Below the pieces are notes generated by a model. It made no database searches, had not been told where the DNA came from, and worked only from the letters and a program-made list of their open reading frames with translations. From a virus: a DNA stretch of 20,778 bases. A program made the position numbers and the translations under genes. Of the stretch, positions 7,491-14,981 are shown piece after piece (position 1 is the stretch's first letter; the number at the start of each line of letters is the position of its first letter). Location: the IMG/VR virus record IMGVR_UViG_3300000116_000317, positions 1-20,778 of that record; one strand, given 5' to 3'.

Positions 7491-7895
7491 TCACTCACTT
7501 TGCTTTGTCTTAGTAGATTTTAGTTTTGTCAAAACCGCCATCCCACCTTTTTCTTGAACAACAGCAAGCATTTCTTCGGCTCTTTTACTAAACGAGTTAA
7601 GTTGAGCCGCAAAACGAATGTCTTGTTCTTTCTTTTCGCTATCTCTTACATATGAAGGGGATGTGTCAATAAGAACCTGTAAACAATCTACGCAAACAAG
7701 TGCTTTTATTGCCGATTCTTTTTGAGCCGTTGATACAGCGTTTGTTGAATCGGCGGCTAATCCAGAAGAAGTAGTTTTACGAGAAGTCTTAGTAACTTGT
7801 TCAGTTCTAATTGTAATGTATTCGGTAATGGTGGCTTCGTTCAAACCTCTCGGTCTGTTGAGCAAATCGCGAATGTTGTCCGTAGTAACCGTCAT
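7491..7895 (-). CDS. Small helical head-module protein
   Basis: About 134 residues from ATG 7895, which has AGGTGAG five bases upstream; an upstream GTG at 7904 overlaps that ribosome site and is less likely. The sequence is largely helical (VTTDNIRDLLNRPRGLNEAT, KALVCVDCLQVLIDTS, SKRAEEMLAVVQEKGG) with a Ser/Thr-rich linker around residues 35-60. A neck or adaptor-like fold is possible, but the family is not recognised. The stop is 2 bases from the ATG of the large fibre-like protein, suggesting coupled expression. The paired Cys in CVDC could be incidental. Confidence 0.6.
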   Translation of the reverse strand: MTVTTDNIRDLLNRPRGLNEATITEYITIRTEQVTKTSRKTTSSGLAADSTNAVSTAQKESAIKALVCVDCLQVLIDTSPSYVRDSEKKEQDIRFAAQLNSFSKRAEEMLAVVQEKGGMAVLTKLKSTKTKQSE

Positions 7896-7896
7896 T

Positions 7897-8247
7897 TCAC
7901 TCACCTAATGGTTGTGATACGGGCCACCTATCGTTATAATCTTTCGGAACATCAATTGCTTGTGTTCCGTTTGGGGGTGTATTTGAACGACCCATAACAA
8001 ATACTAATTTTGTTTTAACAATGTCATGTGCCATTTTACTATCGGGCAACCAATAAGTATTATTGTCGGGCAAAAGAGTTGCCGGAGAAAGAGGTTTTCT
8101 TGATGTGGGTTTTGCTAAACGAAGCAACCAACCTGTGCCGGATAACCAATGGTTATCTCTATGGCGCAAATCTACAATTTTTGCATTTTCAGGAATAGGT
8201 ATTCCTTTTTGCTTTAGTGATTTTACAAGTTTAGCCTTTTCGCTCAT
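7897..8247 (-). CDS. Head-module protein of unknown function
   Basis: 116 residues. The ATG at 8247 overlaps the upstream stop as ATGA. The N-terminus is basic (MSEKAKLVKSLKQKGIPIPE) and may form a helix; the remainder has several Trp residues and a beta-like run (IVKTKLVFVMGRSN). No recognisable catalytic or metal motif. Tight coupling on both sides indicates a real virion-operon gene. Function cannot be assigned from sequence. Confidence 0.6.
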   Translation of the reverse strand: MSEKAKLVKSLKQKGIPIPENAKIVDLRHRDNHWLSGTGWLLRLAKPTSRKPLSPATLLPDNNTYWLPDSKMAHDIVKTKLVFVMGRSNTPPNGTQAIDVPKDYNDRWPVSQPLGE

Positions 8248-8396
8248 TCAACAACCTTCTTACTTTTCTTTGCTTTAGGCTTTGCTTTAGCCTTACTCTT
8301 ACTTTTTGTTGGGGGGATAATATCATAATTACCCTCGGCGTTTAGACGATAGACTGTGCCATCGGCTTCAGTCCACTCTTTGAGTTGCTCACTCAT
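8244..8396 (-). CDS. Tiny protein with a lysine-rich tail
   Basis: 50 residues, MSEQLKEWTEADGTVYRLNA, then a C-terminal tail composed mostly of Lys, Ala, Ser and Pro (about residues 30-47). The ribosome site is strong: GAGGTGAT five to seven bases before ATG 8396. Lysine-rich tails of this kind bind nucleic acid or acidic partners in many viral and cellular proteins; here an interaction with DNA in the head or with acidic virion proteins is possible. No family is recognised. Confidence 0.65.
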   Translation of the reverse strand: MSEQLKEWTEADGTVYRLNAEGNYDIIPPTKSKSKAKAKPKAKKSKKVVE

Positions 8397-8407
8397 AGTT
8401 AATCACC

Positions 8408-8914
8408 TCAAAGGATTTCTTCGTGATAAGTAATGTAAACATCACAACGACCGGCTGTAATAGCGGCCCCCGCAATAGTAAGCAAAACGCTGTGCGCCCC
8501 GTCTAAACCAACAAAGGTTCCACCCATAGTAGCGCAGTGTTCCCAACCAACGGTAGCGGCGGCAAGTGCGGCATCATCAAAAGCAGTAGCGGCCATAATA
8601 CCGGCGGCTGTTCCCGTATATCCGAGAGCGATTGTTGCGCTTCCCGAAGAAGTAAATGCTTGAGTTGGAACTACTAAAAACGATTTGATAAAGGTTCCGG
8701 CAACAAGTGTCTGTGCTGTTCCGTCTACGGCAGTTAAAGTTTTAGCACCAGTAGTTTTTGAAGCACCGTCATAAGTAAACTTTAAGGTTTTTTCGATAGT
8801 TGTAGCGGTTTTAGCATCTGTTACTGCATCATCGGCTAAGTCGGCAGTAGCAATACCACCTGCGGCGACATACTTTGTTTCTACAAAGTCTTGAAATTTA
8901 CGGTTTTGAGCCAA
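8408..8914 (-). CDS. Capsid decoration-like virion protein
   Basis: About 168 residues. The likely start is TTG 8914 (MAQNRKFQDF): the GAGGTGG sequence upstream serves as its ribosome site, whereas the GTG at 8923 would lie inside that site. A short N-terminal helix is followed by the phrase GGIATADLADDAVTDAKTA, often found in phage fibre and decoration proteins, and then a Gly/Ala/Thr-rich beta sandwich (SFLVVPTQAFTSSGSATIAL, VLLTIAGAAITAGRCDVYI). It lies directly after the major capsid gene, where decoration proteins are common. Decoration or a head fibre is the best reading; nothing enzymatic is seen. Confidence 0.6.
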   Translation of the reverse strand: MAQNRKFQDFVETKYVAAGGIATADLADDAVTDAKTATTIEKTLKFTYDGASKTTGAKTLTAVDGTAQTLVAGTFIKSFLVVPTQAFTSSGSATIALGYTGTAAGIMAATAFDDAALAAATVGWEHCATMGGTFVGLDGAHSVLLTIAGAAITAGRCDVYITYHEEIL

Positions 8915-8924
8915 ATAAACCACC

Positions 8925-9860
8925 TCAAATTACGCCGGTAATCTTAGCAATTCTGTTTGAGAGTCCAGCCGAAGCACCGTCTTGGTGTTGGTGAACAACA
9001 GCACCCATGTAGCCGGTCAAAAGCCAATCGAAACCGACACCCGGTAGACGAGTAAGTTCGGTTTCTTGATAACCTGCACCGTTGTAAGTAAAGAACTCGG
9101 CTGTTTCGGAACCCGGTATCATAAGAACCGCGTCGTCTTCGATAGCACCAACAGTATTACCTGCGAGAAGAGTCTTACCACCCGTGTAATCACGGGTGTA
9201 GTAAACAGTCATCTTTGCGATTCGAGCCATGTGGTCTTGAAGGGATTCAACAACATTTCCGTAGAGTTGAGTGTTGAGCAAAGCACTTCGAGCCGAAGCA
9301 GGTAGAACAAGAGCCATTGCTTCGTCTCCTGAAACACGGGCGTTAGCGAAGACTTTATCCATAGTGTTGAGGATGTCGGATTCTTCGTCGGCAGTAGCCG
9401 CACCGAATGTTGCGGTAGCGGCTTGGGTTTGACCTGCGCCTTCGTGAAGTTTGTTTAGGATGAGGTTGTCGATAACATCAGCACGACCTCGGACAATAGC
9501 CATTTGTTGTCGGTCAATGTTTTCAAAGGATTCGCCCCGAAGTCGAACTGTGTCAAGGAAGACACATCGGCCTTGTCCTTTTTCGAGTTTGACTGTGTAG
9601 TTGCTTGTTCCAATCTTGGTTGGGTCGGTTGTAGCCGAATCATCCAAAGGATAACTGAATGTTCCTTCAACGCCGGTATACCACTTGAACTCAAGCCAAG
9701 GAACGGTTCGTGCGCCAACAAGTTGTGTTCCAATAGCCAAGCGTCGGCTTTGGAGTTGGATAAAGTCTCGGAGAGTTTGTTGGAGAACTTCGTCTCCGGT
9801 TCCGAATGGCCCTGCGGCCGCGCCTACTGATAGTATTTCTTCTAATGATTTGTTAGCCAT
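8925..9860 (-). CDS. Major capsid protein, HK97 fold
   Basis: About 311 residues from ATG 9860, which has GGAAG eight bases upstream; ATG 9893 or TTG 9899 would add 11-13 residues rich in Asn and Met with no good site. The sequence has the expected order: N-terminal arm (SLEEILSVGAAAGPFGTGDE), a long spine helix region (DVIDNLILNKLHEG), the A-domain section (DEAMALVLPASARSALLNTQ) and a C-terminal beta section with LLTGYMGAVVHQ. The 'WLEFKWY' and 'KGQGRCVFLDTVRL' strands fit the E-loop and P-domain. It builds the icosahedral shell. It follows protease-scaffold and cement genes, the usual order. No separate delta domain is evident; scaffolding comes from the upstream protein. Confidence 0.88.
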   Translation of the reverse strand: MANKSLEEILSVGAAAGPFGTGDEVLQQTLRDFIQLQSRRLAIGTQLVGARTVPWLEFKWYTGVEGTFSYPLDDSATTDPTKIGTSNYTVKLEKGQGRCVFLDTVRLRGESFENIDRQQMAIVRGRADVIDNLILNKLHEGAGQTQAATATFGAATADEESDILNTMDKVFANARVSGDEAMALVLPASARSALLNTQLYGNVVESLQDHMARIAKMTVYYTRDYTGGKTLLAGNTVGAIEDDAVLMIPGSETAEFFTYNGAGYQETELTRLPGVGFDWLLTGYMGAVVHQHQDGASAGLSNRIAKITGVI

Positions 9861-9895
9861 ATTATTCACTTCCATATTTTTTTTGTTATTCATGC

Positions 9896-10321
9896 TCAAG
9901 CGAGAGCGACCCCACTAAGTAGAACAGGAACCATGTCTCCATTTGCGGATGATGTTACTTCGCCTTCACCGACATAAATTCCGATTTTCTTGTCGGATGA
10001 GTCTTGAGAATCGAGAAGTAGTCCAGAAGCACCTGCATAAACAGGGAGTCCGAAGGTGTATGTTTGAGAAGCCTTGGATTGAACCATTTGCACACCAACA
10101 AGAGGGAGGAAAGAAACGGTTGCACCGGTTGTCTCAAATGCTTGGTCGGCATCACGGGATGATTCACCGGCTGTAATACCGATAGGAACGACTGCGCCAC
10201 CCGGATGGATTTTAGCATTGTTGGTTGTTCCGTCGTTTGTCAAAATAAGACCGACACCTGCAAAGGTTTCAGCGTCTTTCAATGTAATGCTTCGTGGGTC
10301 TACTGCGTTAAATGCTACCAT
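9896..10321 (-). CDS. Capsid cement/stabilising protein (DUF2190-like)
   Basis: 141 residues, largely beta-strand (GVGLILTNDGTTNNAKIHPG, VSFLPLVGVQMVQSKASQTY, VPVLLSGVALA). The pattern of an early strand pair, the 'PIGITAGESSRDADQ' turn and the C-terminal 'GMVPV.LSG.A' type ending is that of the DUF2190-type cement proteins that stabilise expanded capsids. Ribosome site GGAGATG lies eight bases before ATG 10321, inside the end of the protease-scaffold gene, so it is coupled to it. It sits immediately before the capsid gene. Cement function is inferred from family resemblance and position. Confidence 0.75.
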   Translation of the reverse strand: MVAFNAVDPRSITLKDAETFAGVGLILTNDGTTNNAKIHPGGAVVPIGITAGESSRDADQAFETTGATVSFLPLVGVQMVQSKASQTYTFGLPVYAGASGLLLDSQDSSDKKIGIYVGEGEVTSSANGDMVPVLLSGVALA

Positions 10322-10322
10322 C

Positions 10323-10811
10323 TTAGTTCATCTCCTTTAGTTCGCTGTATTTAGGGGCGCGAATGCGATTGTCGGATGATTCTTGACCCGACAAAGTTCC
10401 GTTCCATGTTGAAGCCCATGCGTTCCATGCTTGAGCATAAACGCTTTCAGGGGTTTCGACCACTTTACCGTTTAGGTAATTGGCGACAACAGGTTCGGAG
10501 GTTTTTGCTTCTTCGGATGCAATAGCAGGTTCGGAAGCAGGTTCGGCAGGGGCCAAAACCTTTTCTTCAACAACAGGTCGGGATGACTCCCAAGATGCGA
10601 TTAAAGATGTGATAGTGTCAGTTGAAAGGTCTTCATGTCCTTTTAGGCCGAGTTCGCTTGCTTTAGCAACAAGTCCACTTCGGATTTCTTCTGCTTTAGC
10701 GGCTTCGTTAGCCTTAAATTGTTCGATTTCAGCGCGAGCCAAAACCAATTCTGCTTGAATTGATTCCATCTCGGAGGCGAGGATTGTTTCTTCTTGGGTT
10801 TCTTCACTCAT
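10323..10811 (-). CDS. Possible internally started scaffold protein (nested in the protease gene)
   Basis: The ATG at 10811 is in frame with the protease and falls exactly where the protein changes from linker to acidic coiled-coil scaffold (MSEETQEETILASEMESIQA). GGTGA lies five bases upstream, a usable ribosome site of the kind used elsewhere in this operon. The product would be 162 residues, Glu/Ala rich with a Pro/Ala linker (APAEPASEPAIASEEAKTSE) and a C-terminal segment with several Trp residues that could bind the shell. The arrangement is the same as lambda C/Nu3, in which a free scaffold is made from the protease gene. Plausible but unproven. Confidence 0.45.
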   Translation of the reverse strand: MSEETQEETILASEMESIQAELVLARAEIEQFKANEAAKAEEIRSGLVAKASELGLKGHEDLSTDTITSLIASWESSRPVVEEKVLAPAEPASEPAIASEEAKTSEPVVANYLNGKVVETPESVYAQAWNAWASTWNGTLSGQESSDNRIRAPKYSELKEMN

Positions 10812-12173
10812 TGGATTCACCGTTGGTTGATTCTCACCACTTAACGATTGACCTATAAAGGTTGGTGATGACGATGCTACTTCGTTATTTTGGTCTAAAC
10901 GCTTTACCTCTTCGATATTTGCACGATTATAGGCCGGTTTATGCACAATAGCCAAGTGGTCGAAAGTAAAGTCCATGTCAAATACCATACCGTCTTTATC
11001 GGCCTTAACAGGAACGCCGTAGCCGCCGATAGATACTCCGTATTCGGGCTTCAACCACAAACCTGATTCAAGAGCCTCAAACAATTCGGCCCTAAGAACA
11101 TGAGCAACATATCGCACTTCATACTTATTATCGCCTATGTCGTTAATTGTTGCCGAAGTTACCACTCCGACATTTGCTTCGTTTACGCCACCGTCAGTAT
11201 TACGGTCAAAACCGACATCCTTTGCTTTAGGATGATTTAGTGTAAGGTCAGCACCGAACATTTGTTCTACTGCGTTTTCCGCCCCTCTACGAGTTAAAGA
11301 CCAATTGTTTTTGTTGAAGCCTTCGTGAAATGCTATTCCTTTTATCTCAACAATACTTTGTCCGGTGGATGCTTCTACTTTAGCGAAAATACTATCTATG
11401 GATATTTCCATAGTAACATTAACGGGTTGGCAAACACCTGCAACCAATTCTTCACCAATAGGACAAGAACAATTTTCGGATGCAATATTATCTCGCTTTA
11501 AGACTTTACCATAACTTGCGTCTTTTTCTTTTTCTTTGTCGTAAGAAGCGTCTTCAGGGAACTCATGTCCTTTGTGTGCCGACATACAATCTTCGGATGA
11601 ATTACCCATTTGTTCGCAACGGGTCATAAACTTACTATGTGTTTCACCGTCTTCAGGAGAAGGTAATGCGGCTTTTTTTGTTTTAATAGGAACACAGTTA
11701 GGAACTTTACGACCGTTTTTCATTTTCATACCGTATTGTTCCCAACCGGCTTCGCATGGGTCATCATCGTCTTTTGCTTCGGCATGTTCGGAACAGTCGT
11801 CGCAACAAGCCTCTACTATTTCTTCAATGTCAGCAAAAATAATTTGTTCTTCATTTTCCATCCACTCGTCATGCAATGAAGCCTCTACCTTTTTTCCACC
11901 ACGCCATTGTCGGCAAGACCAATAACCGGGCGTGGTTCTGTCTTTCTTTTCGGAACAATTGTGCCTATCTCGGAAAGCCTTACGCCTTTTAGGGTCATCA
12001 CGCTTTATTTCCATGTTAGGGTCGCCAAAGCGAACAATAACTACTCTACCTGCACTGTTTTGAACATAAACAGCAAATTTCTTTTTACCGCCTGATGTGC
12101 GAAAAGGTTTGTTAAGTGTAACCTTTTTACCTTGATATTCGGCGGCAACGGCAGGTAAATTGTCGTTATCCAT
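10323..12173 (-). CDS. Prohead protease fused to scaffold, with an N-terminal Cys-rich extension
   Basis: About 616 residues from ATG 12173 (a TTG at 12221 would add 16; neither has a strong ribosome site). Three parts. Residues about 28-165 contain a small domain found in many tailed-virus proteins (FGDPNMEIKRDDPKRRKAFR, then HNC and GYWSC) and Cys-rich motifs (CEAGWEQYGMKMKNGRKVPN) that may bind metal. Residues about 276-420 are the protease core (EIKGIAFHEGFNKNN, LTLNHPKAKD with the likely catalytic His314, YGVSIGGYG with the likely Ser381, FDHLAIVHKPAYNRANI), the pattern of HK97/T4-type maturation proteases. Residues 455-616 are a Glu/Ala-rich helical scaffold. Such proteases are packed in the procapsid, cleave the scaffold and are lost. 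An internal ATG at 10811 could start a scaffold-only product. Confidence 0.8.
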   Translation of the reverse strand: MDNDNLPAVAAEYQGKKVTLNKPFRTSGGKKKFAVYVQNSAGRVVIVRFGDPNMEIKRDDPKRRKAFRDRHNCSEKKDRTTPGYWSCRQWRGGKKVEASLHDEWMENEEQIIFADIEEIVEACCDDCSEHAEAKDDDDPCEAGWEQYGMKMKNGRKVPNCVPIKTKKAALPSPEDGETHSKFMTRCEQMGNSSEDCMSAHKGHEFPEDASYDKEKEKDASYGKVLKRDNIASENCSCPIGEELVAGVCQPVNVTMEISIDSIFAKVEASTGQSIVEIKGIAFHEGFNKNNWSLTRRGAENAVEQMFGADLTLNHPKAKDVGFDRNTDGGVNEANVGVVTSATINDIGDNKYEVRYVAHVLRAELFEALESGLWLKPEYGVSIGGYGVPVKADKDGMVFDMDFTFDHLAIVHKPAYNRANIEEVKRLDQNNEVASSSPTFIGQSLSGENQPTVNPMSEETQEETILASEMESIQAELVLARAEIEQFKANEAAKAEEIRSGLVAKASELGLKGHEDLSTDTITSLIASWESSRPVVEEKVLAPAEPASEPAIASEEAKTSEPVVANYLNGKVVETPESVYAQAWNAWASTWNGTLSGQESSDNRIRAPKYSELKEMN

Positions 12174-12205
12174 GTGTTCAGCACTTTTGATTTGACCTTT
12201 AAGTA

Positions 12206-12694
12206 TTAGCCAAGCCTCCAAATCTGTTTAGACTCGTTTCTAAGGTTTAGGTATGTTTCTTTAGTCATTATATCTCTTACATCAGGAAACCATGTTGCCT
12301 TTTTGTAGCCTAATCGAGACACTACTTTTGCTAAGTGTGGTAATGTAGAATCTTCAATCGGATTAAGAATTGTAACTTTAGGTATGTCTTTCAACCATAA
12401 AGAATTATTTCTTTGGTTTAGCAGGTAAGAGTGTAAACCATGTCCTCGCCAATGTTTGCGTATGTATGTGTTGCCGACTAATACAAATTTCTTTTTACTT
12501 TTTTCTTTTATCGTTAAAGAACCTGTATGACCTGCGGCTTGCCCGTTAATCATAAGAACCCAATAAACCATATTGTCAAATAATTTAGGATAGCCTTTGT
12601 CCGAGGCTTTAGGTAATTTTTTACCCCACAATTCGCAAAGGTCTTCGTGCATCAATACAAGGTTTGTAGAAATTGAATCAACGAACAATGCCAT
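12206..12694 (-). CDS. GNAT-family N-acetyltransferase
   Basis: 162 residues. The acetyl-CoA binding motif A is visible in GNTYIRKHWRGHGLHSYLLN (R/Q-x-x-G-x-G/A type at RGHG, residues 83-86), preceded by two strands (YWVLMINGQAAGHTGSLTI, KKFVLVG) and followed by a strand-helix section and a C-terminal aromatic strand (LGYKKATWFPD). It transfers an acetyl group from acetyl-CoA to an amine; the substrate cannot be predicted. GAGG lies nine bases before ATG 12694 in the end of the upstream gene. The enzyme is embedded between a membrane protein and the protease-scaffold gene in the virion operon, so a structural protein or host wall component may be its target. Confidence 0.82.
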   Translation of the reverse strand: MALFVDSISTNLVLMHEDLCELWGKKLPKASDKGYPKLFDNMVYWVLMINGQAAGHTGSLTIKEKSKKKFVLVGNTYIRKHWRGHGLHSYLLNQRNNSLWLKDIPKVTILNPIEDSTLPHLAKVVSRLGYKKATWFPDVRDIMTKETYLNLRNESKQIWRLG

Positions 12695-12698
12695 CGGC

Positions 12699-13127
12699 TC
12701 ATTCCTCTTGTATTGGTAAAATTAAATTAAGACCTTGACTGTGCTTTTCAACAATGTGTGCATGTTCTTGAGCCGCCTTTAGCATTGCTTGTTGGTGTTC
12801 CATAGAAGACTTTTCCATTTGAATAATATGTTCTTTACGCATAGCATCTCTAATTCTTTCATGTTCCATTTCTACACCCATGTTGTCAATTTCAATTGTT
12901 TGTTCGGACTCCCACATACGAAGAACTGTTCCAAGAGCAGGGGCCGAAACACCACTGATAATTGCGATAAGTGCAATGAAACCGTCAAGGTTAGTAAGGA
13001 CAACATCAGGTTTCCATATACCCATACCCACTACTGCACCTGCGGCAAGTAACCAAAGATAAATTGCCGGTAAAACTGTGCGCTTAACCATTCGGTCGTT
13101 AAATGTGTCTTTGTTTTGTTTTGTCAT
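12699..13127 (-). CDS. Two-helix membrane protein with long coiled coil (holin-like candidate)
   Basis: 142 residues. Two membrane helices (about residues 17-38, VLPAIYLWLLAAGAVVGMGI, and 49-70, GFIALIAIISGVSAPALGTV) are followed by a charged helix rich in Glu, Met, Gln and His (about 75-135) that is likely a coiled coil. The GGAGGA ribosome site six bases before ATG 13127 is excellent, and the start overlaps the portal stop as ATGA. Small two-helix membrane proteins can be holins, but this one sits next to the portal, not beside a lysis enzyme, and no endolysin is visible. A membrane-linked assembly or DNA-packaging anchor is an equally fair reading. Confidence 0.75.
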   Translation of the reverse strand: MTKQNKDTFNDRMVKRTVLPAIYLWLLAAGAVVGMGIWKPDVVLTNLDGFIALIAIISGVSAPALGTVLRMWESEQTIEIDNMGVEMEHERIRDAMRKEHIIQMEKSSMEHQQAMLKAAQEHAHIVEKHSQGLNLILPIQEE

Positions 13128-14500
13128 TCGGATTCCTCCTTTTTGCCTTCTTGTTGGTTTGTTCTTGGTAATTCACCAAGATTTGTTTTAGGTTGAGAGT
13201 CTTGTCGGGATGCCCCGTCTTTTGTCGCAGGTAATCCCACGATGTCAAGTGATTCATTAAGTGTTAGTATACCTGATTGATAACCCATAACTGCTCGCTT
13301 CATCATATCCATTGGGGATTCTTCGGCAACGGGGGCAAAGTCAAAGTCCGGCAAGTCCGACATTTTATGTTCAATACCAAGTAATTCAAGGTGTTTTGAA
13401 AACAATTTCATAACTTCTTGTTTTACAACATACTGCAAACGACGAATCGCTGTGTTAGCCCACATATTTGCGTTGTATGTAGCGGCAAATGTTGAACCTT
13501 TTTCTTGACCGGCGGCAACACGGGGAACATGAAGAACGGCGGCAATGTTCGCCCCGACCATATCAAGGAAACCGGAGTTATCAGGAACGGTGTTATTGAG
13601 GTCTACATGGTGCAATTGAACATAGGATGGTAGAATAGGCATTTGGTCGCCTCGAAGCCCTTCAAAGAGCGTTATAACATCATCCATGATAGTGTTTAGC
13701 CGTTCTACTTGTTCGTCGGGGTCTTGGATGTGTTCAATAGCCGATTTGTCAATAGTAATGAATTGTTTTGTTAAAGCGTCTTCAAGAGCAATACGATTAT
13801 TCATACTGTTATACTTTGCTCGGATGGCTTGTTTGAGGGAGGTAAAACGGGATGCGCCCCACACACCGTATGTCTTGCGTAGTTTTGAATCATCAAACCA
13901 ATTAGAACGGTAATCTATGCGAAAGTGCATTACTTCGGCTTTAGGGAATATCATAGGGTCAAGTCCTTGTTCTCTTAGGATGTAGTAATCGTTTGACATA
14001 ATCGGGTTGTTTTCGTTAGCGGTAAACGGCATACCCGAAGCACCTCTTTTGTCTACAATGCTAATTTGTTTTATGGGTAAACTTTGCACATCAGTAATAC
14101 CGATACCTGCTCTACCTACTAATTTGTTAATGTCATTACCGTATACCATAAGGTTACGCATAGCGTTAATCAAAAAGTCATCAAAGTCAAAAGACTCAAT
14201 CATTATGTTTATTGCATTACGGATAGTGCCATTCTTTGCTTTTTTCATGTCAATGGTGTATGCGTTTGCTGTAAGAGCAACGGAACGGACAGCACCGTTT
14301 AATTCAGGGTCAAGTTTTACCATGCTATCAAACAAATCGAACTCATTGTCAAAATTAGTATCGGCTTGAAATTTGTCGGTTTCTTCAAATATGTTTGGTA
14401 AACCTGCGGCAACACTTAAAGAAACATTTGAACCTACCCTTTGAATTGGTTGTTGTTTTGCGACAACCGGCTTAGAACGGAAACGGTCAAAAATACCCAT
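13124..14500 (-). CDS. Portal protein
   Basis: 458 residues, within the usual range for HK97-type portals. It opens MGIFDRFRSKPVVAKQQPIQ, then LDPELNGAVRSVALTANAYT, the conserved beginning of the wing region; later MPFTANENNPIMSNDYYILR, FPKAEVMHFRIDYRSNWFDD (the 'viHfr' strand of portals), GVWGASRFTSLKQAIRAKYN and VPDNSGFLDMVGANIAAVLH (helices lining the channel) follow in order. The protein forms a dodecamer at one capsid vertex, through which the terminase packages DNA. The C-terminal tail is polar and charged (NLGELPRTNQQEGKKEESE). The ATG at 14500 has no ribosome site and lies 26 bases after the stop of the small gene upstream, with a weak TGATAAA at about -25, so a separate leaderless start is possible. 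Confidence 0.92.
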   Translation of the reverse strand: MGIFDRFRSKPVVAKQQPIQRVGSNVSLSVAAGLPNIFEETDKFQADTNFDNEFDLFDSMVKLDPELNGAVRSVALTANAYTIDMKKAKNGTIRNAINIMIESFDFDDFLINAMRNLMVYGNDINKLVGRAGIGITDVQSLPIKQISIVDKRGASGMPFTANENNPIMSNDYYILREQGLDPMIFPKAEVMHFRIDYRSNWFDDSKLRKTYGVWGASRFTSLKQAIRAKYNSMNNRIALEDALTKQFITIDKSAIEHIQDPDEQVERLNTIMDDVITLFEGLRGDQMPILPSYVQLHHVDLNNTVPDNSGFLDMVGANIAAVLHVPRVAAGQEKGSTFAATYNANMWANTAIRRLQYVVKQEVMKLFSKHLELLGIEHKMSDLPDFDFAPVAEESPMDMMKRAVMGYQSGILTLNESLDIVGLPATKDGASRQDSQPKTNLGELPRTNQQEGKKEESE

Positions 14501-14526
14501 ATTTTTGCGTTATGTCAGTTGGTTTA

Positions 14527-14688
14527 TCACTCTTTGCCTTGTTTTTTTACTTTTTTTACAATTCCTCTACCGACAAAGAGCCAAAAGATAACTTCAAGCA
14601 CAAGTAAAATGAATGCAATTGGCCCGGAGTAATGATAGTCGAGGGCCAAATCCGGCAATCCTCCTGTATCATAATCAGTGATAGGCAT
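14527..14688 (-). CDS. Small single-pass membrane protein
   Basis: A 53-residue frame, MPITDYDTGGLPDLALDYHY, then a membrane helix (residues about 23-42, PIAFILLVLEVIFWLFVGRG) and a basic tail (KKVKKQGKE). The topology is probably acidic tail out, basic tail in. It is the first gene of the leftward operon, next to the divergent control region, with only a weak GAGA-type site before ATG 14688. The composition is convincing for a real membrane peptide. A role in lysis or membrane association during assembly is possible; none is recognised. Confidence 0.6.
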   Translation of the reverse strand: MPITDYDTGGLPDLALDYHYSGPIAFILLVLEVIFWLFVGRGIVKKVKKQGKE

Positions 14689-14780
14689 ATTTGTCTCTTA
14701 AGTATTGGTGATTGATGATTATTTCTATTGTGTGTATTGTTACAAAAAAAATAAAACGACGCACTGAATACTATTAGTGT

Positions 14781-14883
14781 TAATTATTTTATTGTTTCAA
14801 AGACAATTAAGAAAAGTAGTTATTACAATAAGCAAATAGGAAAAACCGGCCTGTTCTTTACCTATGAAACAATAAAAGAATTA
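14781..14883. repeat. 19-bp inverted repeat (one mismatch) with 65-base spacer in divergent control region
   Basis: TAATTATTTTATTGTTTCA at 14781-14799 pairs with TGAAACAATAAAAGAATTA at 14865-14883 at 18 of 19 positions. A third copy of its outer half, TAATTCTTTT, occurs at 14911-14920. The repeat lies between the divergent leftward virion operon and rightward packaging operon. A dimeric regulator binding both arms, or a DNA loop, is likely. The spacer contains a shorter dyad (ATAGG...CCTAT around an AACCGGCCTGTT core). Confidence 0.8.
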
Positions 14884-14951
14884 TGTAAAAACGCATCACT
14901 AAACCTAATTTAATTCTTTTTACAATTAAGTAAATAATAAAAAGATAAACG

Positions 14952-14959
14952 CTTATAAG
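14952..14959 (+). promoter_or_regulatory. Archaeal-type TATA box for the rightward operon (leaderless start)
   Basis: CTTATAAG centred about 26 bases before ATG 14982, preceded by an AT-rich tract with AAAC that could serve as a BRE. With transcription starting about 25 bases downstream of TATA, the RNA would begin at or near the ATG. GGGGAGGGG lies between them but is 14 bases from the start, too far for an ordinary ribosome site. Confidence 0.55.
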
Positions 14960-14981
14960 GGGAGGGGCTAAGCAACATTTA

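Noticed and set aside
12206-12221. TTG start at 12221 for the protease-scaffold gene
   Set aside because: It adds 16 residues overlapping the acetyltransferase gene and has no ribosome site; ATG 12173 is preferred, although its own site is also weak.
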